From positions 1 to 20,101 of the forward strand of contig JACZWD010000013.1 in assembly GCA_022572335.1 (NCBI GenBank): a stretch of DNA of 20,101 nt. Direction: 5' to 3'. This stretch comes from Pseudomonadota bacterium (GTDB lineage: Bacteria > Pseudomonadota > Alphaproteobacteria > Rhodospirillales > 2-02-FULL-58-16). Below are positions 15,008 to 20,101 of this stretch, in pieces. The notes beneath the pieces are model-generated. The model searched no databases. It worked only from the letters and a program-made list of their open reading frames with translations, and was not told where the DNA came from. Position 1 is the first letter of the stretch. Every line of letters begins with the position of its first letter. The translations under genes and the position numbers were made by a program.

Positions 15008-15349
15008 GGCGGTCATCCCGGCAGGTGTTCCGGCATCCGTTCCCGATCCCGGCAGGGGAGCCCCCCACATCTTTTCCAGGCTGTAATAGGCGCGCATTTC
15101 GGGCCGGAAAATATGAACCACCACGTCGCCGGCGTCGATCAGCACCCAGTCGCAATGGGCCGCGCCCTCAACGGAGATTCCCGTAAGGCCGCTGGCCTTC
15201 AATCTGTCGCGGAGGTGTTCCGTGATGGCGCCGATCTGGCGCCGGGAGGTGCCGCTGGCGATCACCAGGAAGTCGGCGATGTCGGTCTTACCGGCGAGGT
15301 CGATAACAACAATGCGTTGTGCCTTGTCGTCGCCCAGGGATGTTTCCAC
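15005..15349 (-). CDS. rsfS: Ribosomal silencing factor RsfS
   Basis: A small protein that binds ribosomal protein uL14 and blocks subunit joining when nutrients are scarce. DDKAQRIVVIDLAGKTDIAD, FLVIASGTSRRQI and HCDWVLIDAGDVVVHIF are family signatures, ending YYSLEKMWG. The start given is GTG (15349), but homology continues upstream in frame (ADLLKLVETSL), and that part has no ATG, GTG or TTG before the nadD stop at 15413. Between lie only ATC, ATA and CTG codons, with AAAGGA just ahead of ATC/ATA. The true start is therefore unsettled and may be non-canonical near 15400. The stop codon sits in a dispersed repeat. Confidence 0.9.
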   Translation of the reverse strand: METSLGDDKAQRIVVIDLAGKTDIADFLVIASGTSRRQIGAITEHLRDRLKASGLTGISVEGAAHCDWVLIDAGDVVVHIFRPEMRAYYSLEKMWGAPLPGSGTDAGTPAGMTA

Positions 15350-15412
15350 CAGCTTCAGCAGGTCGGCTGCCGCCGATGGTCTTTTTATCGGTCGTGGTAT
15401 GATCTTGGTCCT

Positions 15413-16048
15413 TTATTCCGTTTCACCAGGTGTCCGGCCGCCCTCGGCGGCGCGCCGGGCGCGGATGCGTGTGGCAGAGGCCCCGTGAAGCGGGGTGCGC
15501 AGGAATACCCAGGCCGGCGGTCTCAGGTCCGCCAGACCGCCGGCGCGCGTGGCGCGCACCCGGGCCCCGGCGAAGCGTCGGGCTGCCCTGCCAGACAACG
15601 CCCTTGAAGAATACGTGGGCCGGGCGAAAACCGCAATGGGAACCGTGCGGAACACGGTCCGCCAACGCTTCCACCGGGGCACCTGGACAAGGTTGTCGGC
15701 GCCCATGACCCAGACGAACCGGGTGTCGGGAAACCGCCGCTTCAGGAGCCCGAGCGTATCCACGGCGTAGCGGGTGCCAAGGTCGCGCTCGATGGCGGTG
15801 ACGACGATGCGCCGGTCATCCACCATCGCCCGCGCCCGGACCAGCCGTTCGTCCAGGGGCGCCATGCCGGCGGCGGGCTTGAGCGGGTTCTGCGGCGAGA
15901 CCAGCCACCACACCTGGTCCAGCCCCAGGCGCTCGAGCGCCAGCCGGCTGATGTGCAGGTGCCCGCCATGGGCCGGGTTGAAGGAGCCGCCGAGCAGGCC
16001 GACGCGCGCCTTGGCGGCCGGCTTGCCCGGCCCCCTCAGGGCCGGCAC
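15413..16048 (-). CDS. nadD: Nicotinate-nucleotide adenylyltransferase
   Basis: A 211-residue nucleotidyltransferase that makes deamido-NAD from nicotinate mononucleotide and ATP. The ATP-binding motif GGSFNPAHGGH is at 20-30, and the second signature SATRIR at 191-196. WWLVSPQNPLK and FVWVMGADN are also typical. I chose GTG 16048 because it is the first start codon ahead of the GGSFNP strand and gives a normal length; it overlaps the proA end by 13 bases. A much longer frame extends upstream but only as a shadow inside proA. NadD, RsfS and RlmH are commonly adjacent. Confidence 0.95.
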   Translation of the reverse strand: MPALRGPGKPAAKARVGLLGGSFNPAHGGHLHISRLALERLGLDQVWWLVSPQNPLKPAAGMAPLDERLVRARAMVDDRRIVVTAIERDLGTRYAVDTLGLLKRRFPDTRFVWVMGADNLVQVPRWKRWRTVFRTVPIAVFARPTYSSRALSGRAARRFAGARVRATRAGGLADLRPPAWVFLRTPLHGASATRIRARRAAEGGRTPGETE

Positions 16049-17346
16049 TGACCGGTTCCGCGGACCATGTACTTGAAGCTGGTGAGCTGTTCCACGCCGA
16101 CGGGTCCGCGGGCGTGCAGCTTCCCCGTCGAGATGCCGATCTCCGCGCCCATGCCGAATTCGCCGCCGTCGGCGAACTGGGTGGACGCGTTGACCATGAC
16201 GATGGCGCTGTCGACCCGGTCGAGGAAGGCTTCGGCCGTCTCCGCGTCCTCGGTGATGATGGACTCCGTGTGTTGGGAGCCATGGCGGGCGATGTGGTCG
16301 ACGGCCGCGTCGACGCCGTCGACGACGGCCACCGAGATGATGGCGTCCAGGTATTCGGTTTTCCAGTCGGCGTCCGTCGCCGGCACCACCCGTTCGTCCA
16401 CGGCGCAGGTGGCGGCGTCCCCGCGCACCTCGCAGCCGGCGGCGATCAGGTCCTCGATGATCGGCGGCAGACAGGTCCCGGCGATGCGCTTGTCGACCAG
16501 CAGGGTCTCCGTGGTGCCGCAGATCCCGGTGCGCCGCATCTTGGCGTTGAGGACGACCTTGCGCGCCATGTCCGCGTCGGCGGCGGCGTCCACGTAGGTA
16601 TGGCAGATGCCTTCCAGGTGCTTGAACAGGGGCACCTTGCTGTCCGCGCTGACGCGCTCGATGAGCGACTTGCCGCCGCGCGGCACGATGACGTCGATGA
16701 ACTCCGTCATGCGCAGCATCTCGCCGACGGCGGCGCGGTCGCGGGTCGGCACCCGCTGGATCGACGTCGCCGGCAGGCCGGCGCCGTCGAGCCCGGCGCT
16801 GAGGGAGTCCATGATGGCGCCGGAGGAATGGAAGCTTTCGGAGCCGCCGCGCAGGATGACGGCGTTGCCCGCCTTCAAACACAGGCCCCCGGCATCGGCG
16901 GTCACGTTGGGGCGCGATTCATAGATCATGCCGATGACCCCAAGGGGCACGCGCACGCGGGAGATATCCAGGCCGTTGGGCCGTTTCCACCGGGCCATGA
17001 CCTCGCCCACCGGATCGGGTAGCCCGGCGATGTCCTCCAGGCCGCGGGCCATGGCCTCGATGCGCTGGTCATCGAGCGCCAGCCTGTCGAGCAGGGCCTT
17101 GCTCAACCCCTTTCGCCGGCCCGCCTCCATGTCCTTGCGGTTGGCGGCGAGGATCGCGCCGGCGCGCGCGCGCAGGCTGTCGGCGCTTCCCGTAAGGGCC
17201 GCGTTCTTGGCCTCGGTGGAGGCGTTGGCCAGCATGCGCGCCGCCGCCCTGGCGTCGGCGCCGATGCGGCGCATGAGGGCGGGCACGTTCTTTGTCCCCT
17301 CTGTCCCGGGGACGGCTGCCCGCTCGGCGGTGGTCGTGGTGGTCAT
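16036..17346 (-). CDS. proA: Gamma-glutamyl phosphate reductase
   Basis: A 436-residue NADPH-dependent enzyme performing the second step of proline synthesis, turning glutamyl phosphate into glutamate semialdehyde. It has the aldehyde-dehydrogenase-like fold: PLGVIGMIYESRPNVTADA (134-152), ILRGGSE (164-170) and the catalytic Cys276 in RRTGICGTTETLL, ending GEFGMGAEIGIST and GPVGVEQLTSFKY. The N-terminal ~20 residues (poly-Thr, then low conservation) precede the family core, so a later start is possible. It follows proB by 11 bases and overlaps nadD. Confidence 0.97.
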   Translation of the reverse strand: MTTTTTAERAAVPGTEGTKNVPALMRRIGADARAAARMLANASTEAKNAALTGSADSLRARAGAILAANRKDMEAGRRKGLSKALLDRLALDDQRIEAMARGLEDIAGLPDPVGEVMARWKRPNGLDISRVRVPLGVIGMIYESRPNVTADAGGLCLKAGNAVILRGGSESFHSSGAIMDSLSAGLDGAGLPATSIQRVPTRDRAAVGEMLRMTEFIDVIVPRGGKSLIERVSADSKVPLFKHLEGICHTYVDAAADADMARKVVLNAKMRRTGICGTTETLLVDKRIAGTCLPPIIEDLIAAGCEVRGDAATCAVDERVVPATDADWKTEYLDAIISVAVVDGVDAAVDHIARHGSQHTESIITEDAETAEAFLDRVDSAIVMVNASTQFADGGEFGMGAEIGISTGKLHARGPVGVEQLTSFKYMVRGTGQCRP

Positions 17347-17357
17347 CGGATTTCCGG

Positions 17358-18484
17358 TTATCCCAGTACCAGGTCGTCGCGGTGGATCATCTCGTCCCGC
17401 CCACGGTAGCCGAGAAGGCCTTCGATTTCACCGCTTTTGTGGCCCATGATGCGCCGCGCGTCGGCCGCCGAATAGGCGGTCAGTCCCCGCGCCACCTCGC
17501 GCCCGCCGGGTCCCTTGACGATTACCGCGTCGCCGCGCTGGAAATCGCCCTCGGCCGCGATCACCCCGGCCGGCAACAGGCTTTTGCCCTTTTCGAGCGC
17601 CTGCAGCGCGCCGTCGTCGACGGTGATCGTGCCCGCCGGCCTGAGGGTGCCCGCGATCCACCGCTTGCGCGCCGTGCGCGGCGTGGCCGAGGGCAGGAAC
17701 CAGGTGCACGGCGCCCCGTCCTCGATGCGCTTGAGGGGGTGTAGCGCCGAGCCGTCGGCGATCACCATGCGGCAGCCGGCGCCAAGGGCGGCCTTGGCGG
17801 CGGCCAGCTTGGTCACCATGCCGCCGGACCCGTAGCCGGTGGCGACGGGTCCGGCCAGGGCCTCGATCTCGGGGGTGATGTCGCGCACCTCGGGGATCAG
17901 GCGGGCGTCCTTGTCGGTCAGCGGGTCGGCGGTGTACAGCCCGTCCACGTTGGACAGCAGCACCAGCGTATCGGCGCCGATCATGGCCGCGACGCGGGCG
18001 GCCAGGCAGTCGTTGTCGCCGAAACGGATCTCGTCGGTGGCCACGGTGTCGTTCTCGTTGATCAGGGGCACGGCGCCCGCCCGCAGCAGGGCATCCAGGG
18101 TGTTGCGGGCGTTGATGTAGCGCCGCCGGTCGTCGTTGTCGGCGAGGGTCAGGAGCACCTGGGCCACGGTCATCCCGTGTTTCTCCAGGGTTTCGTGGTA
18201 GGCGTGGGCCAGGCGCACCATGCCGGTGGCGGCCGCCGCCTGCTTCTCCTCCAGCCTGAGGTCCCCGTCCGCGAAGCCGAGGGGCCGGCGGCCCACCGCG
18301 ATGGCGCCCGACGAGACGATGACGAGTTCCTGGCCGCGGCCGCGGCAGGCGGCGAGGTCCTCGGCGAGCGCCTCCAGCCAGTGCCGGCGGACGGTGCCGC
18401 GCTCGTCGTCCACCAGCAGGTCCGAGCCGATCTTGACCACCACCCGGCGGCCCGCCGCAAGGTCCGTGGACTGCGCCTTCGCGG

Positions 18485-18488
<4 letters not shown>
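17358..18488 (-). CDS. proB: Glutamate 5-kinase with C-terminal PUA domain
   Basis: A 376-residue enzyme for the first step of proline synthesis, phosphorylating glutamate; the family is usually feedback-inhibited by proline. The amino-acid-kinase domain shows VVVKIGSDLLV (16-26), VSSGAIAVG, INENDTVATDEIRFGDND and GSGGMVTKLAAAKAA. A PUA domain occupies about 285-370 (GTITVDDGALQAL, GDAVIVKGPGGREVARGLTAY). The ATG at 18488 overlaps the obgE stop in ATGA, so it is coupled to obgE. The order obgE-proB-proA is common in alphaproteobacteria. Confidence 0.97.
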
Positions 18489-19513
<1,025 letters not shown>

Positions 19514-19545
19514 CGCCCCGCCCCTCAATCAAAACGGGGATTGGC

Positions 19546-19572
19546 AAAAAGGGGAATGGCTGGCCATTCCCC
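19546..19572 (-). terminator. Rho-independent terminator after rpmA
   Basis: On the minus strand GGGGAATGGC / GCCATTCCCC forms a perfect 10-base stem with a two-base loop (19551-19572), followed directly by five T residues (19546-19550). It lies between rpmA and obgE, 33 bases before the latter. Two-base loops are tight, so the top pair probably opens. Confidence 0.8.
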
Positions 19573-19605
19573 CGCGCGCCGAACGAATGGCCCCGATCCC
19601 TAAGC

Positions 19606-19863
19606 TTAAGAGGCCGGCTCCACCCCCACGTACACCCGGCCCTGGGCCCGGGTGCGGTATTTCACGCGCCCTCCGACCAGGGCAAAGAGCGTGTGGTCCC
19701 GGCCCATGCCGACGCCGGCGCCGGGGTGATACTTGGTGCCCCGCTGGCGGACGATGATGTTGCCCGGGACCACGATCTCGTCGCCGAACTTCTTCACGCC
19801 GAGGCGCCGGCCGATGCTGTCGCGGCCGTTGCGGGAGCTGCCGCCCGCTTTCTTGTGTGCCAT
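19606..19863 (-). CDS. rpmA: 50S ribosomal protein bL27
   Basis: An 85-residue ribosomal protein whose N-terminus reaches the peptidyl-transferase centre. The start MAHKKAGGSSRNGRDS and the block GNIIVRQRGTKYHPG are diagnostic, as is GRDHTLFALVGG. There is no N-terminal extension of the type cleaved in Firmicutes. Its ribosome binding site AAGGAG lies in the last two codons of the upstream rplU frame, so translation is likely coupled. A terminator follows 33 bases after the stop. Confidence 0.98.
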   Translation of the reverse strand: MAHKKAGGSSRNGRDSIGRRLGVKKFGDEIVVPGNIIVRQRGTKYHPGAGVGMGRDHTLFALVGGRVKYRTRAQGRVYVGVEPAS

Positions 19864-19869
19864 CTCGCC

Positions 19870-20101
19870 TTACTCCTTGGACCTGGCCGACGCCTTGGCC
19901 GGTGCCTTGGCGGCGCCCTTCCCGGCCTTGGTTTCCTTCTTCGCCTTGGGCTTGGCCGCGGTTTTCGCCTTGGCGTCCGTCTTCGCCGCGGGCTCCTTGC
20001 TGGCGGGCCTCTTGGGCTTGGCCTCGGTCTTGGTCTTGGGCTCGGCCCTGGCCTTGGGCTTGGGCTCGGTCTTGGCCTCCGCCTTGGCTTTGGCCTCGGT
20101 C
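19870..20101 (-). CDS. rplU: C-terminal Lys/Ala/Pro-rich tail, probably ribosomal protein bL21 (partial)
   Basis: An open frame on the minus strand runs from the window edge to a TAA at 19872-19870, six bases before rpmA. All 76 visible residues are low complexity (Lys, Ala, Pro, Glu, Thr; for example TAAKPKAKKETKAGKGAAKA, ending ARSKE). No bL21 core is visible because the gene continues beyond the window. The assignment rests on position, since rplU nearly always precedes rpmA, and on the knowledge that alphaproteobacterial bL21 proteins can carry such basic tails. The DNA is correspondingly repetitive (CTTGGC-like units). Confidence 0.65.
   Translation of the reverse strand, partial: TEAKAKAEAKTEPKPKARAEPKTKTEAKPKRPASKEPAAKTDAKAKTAAKPKAKKETKAGKGAAKAPAKASARSKE

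Noticed and set aside
16049..16882. N-terminal extension of nadD to 489 residues
   Set aside because: It is the shadow frame of proA; GTG 16048 gives the usual NadD length.
19870..20101. Tandem repeat or CRISPR-like array at the right edge
   Set aside because: The CTTGGC-like units are irregular and follow codon boundaries for Ala/Lys/Pro, so they reflect a low-complexity protein tail rather than spaced repeats.

Overview
The window is GC-rich and codes densely on the minus strand. Its gene order and protein types suggest a Rhodospirillales-like alphaproteobacterium: rplU-rpmA-obgE-proB-proA-nadD-rsfS-rlmH-gpmI-envC-ctpA-(divergent polysaccharide deacetylase)-rppH, then a pteridine-reductase-like SDR and uvrC. 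This taxonomic call rests on recalled gene order and protein character, not on a search.

Layout. From right to left (transcription direction), 20101-8358 is a housekeeping block: ribosomal proteins bL21 and bL27, a terminator hairpin, the ribosome-assembly GTPase ObgE, proline synthesis (ProB, ProA), NAD synthesis (NadD), ribosome silencing (RsfS), 23S rRNA methylation (RlmH), glycolysis (GpmI), envelope and division factors (EnvC, CtpA, a DUF610-type deacetylase) and the RNA pyrophosphohydrolase RppH. Several junctions are 4-base ATGA overlaps. Positions 3254-138 hold the SDR and uvrC, separated by a 417-base non-coding stretch with an AT-rich core and DnaA-box-like motifs.

Between rppH and the SDR lies the outstanding feature: a roughly 5 kb island, the only convincing plus-strand coding in the window. 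It carries three consecutive genes: a 957-residue NACHT NTPase, a cytoplasmic-looking S8 (subtilisin-type) protease with an intact catalytic tetrad, and a small stand-alone protein that resembles the protease's own I9-type propeptide. The first two genes are coupled by an ATGA overlap with a strong ribosome binding site. The island is bracketed by direct repeats that copy the last codons of rppH (21-base core, 20 identical), so it looks like a genomic island inserted at the 3' end of rppH. No integrase is visible. I infer a NACHT-sensor / protease-effector / inhibitor module, probably an anti-phage or abortive-infection system.

The window also holds long imperfect palindromes (12-105 and 8204-8330) and shorter copies of a TACCAAGG repeat placed at gene 3' ends, where they overlap the stop codons of uvrC and rsfS.
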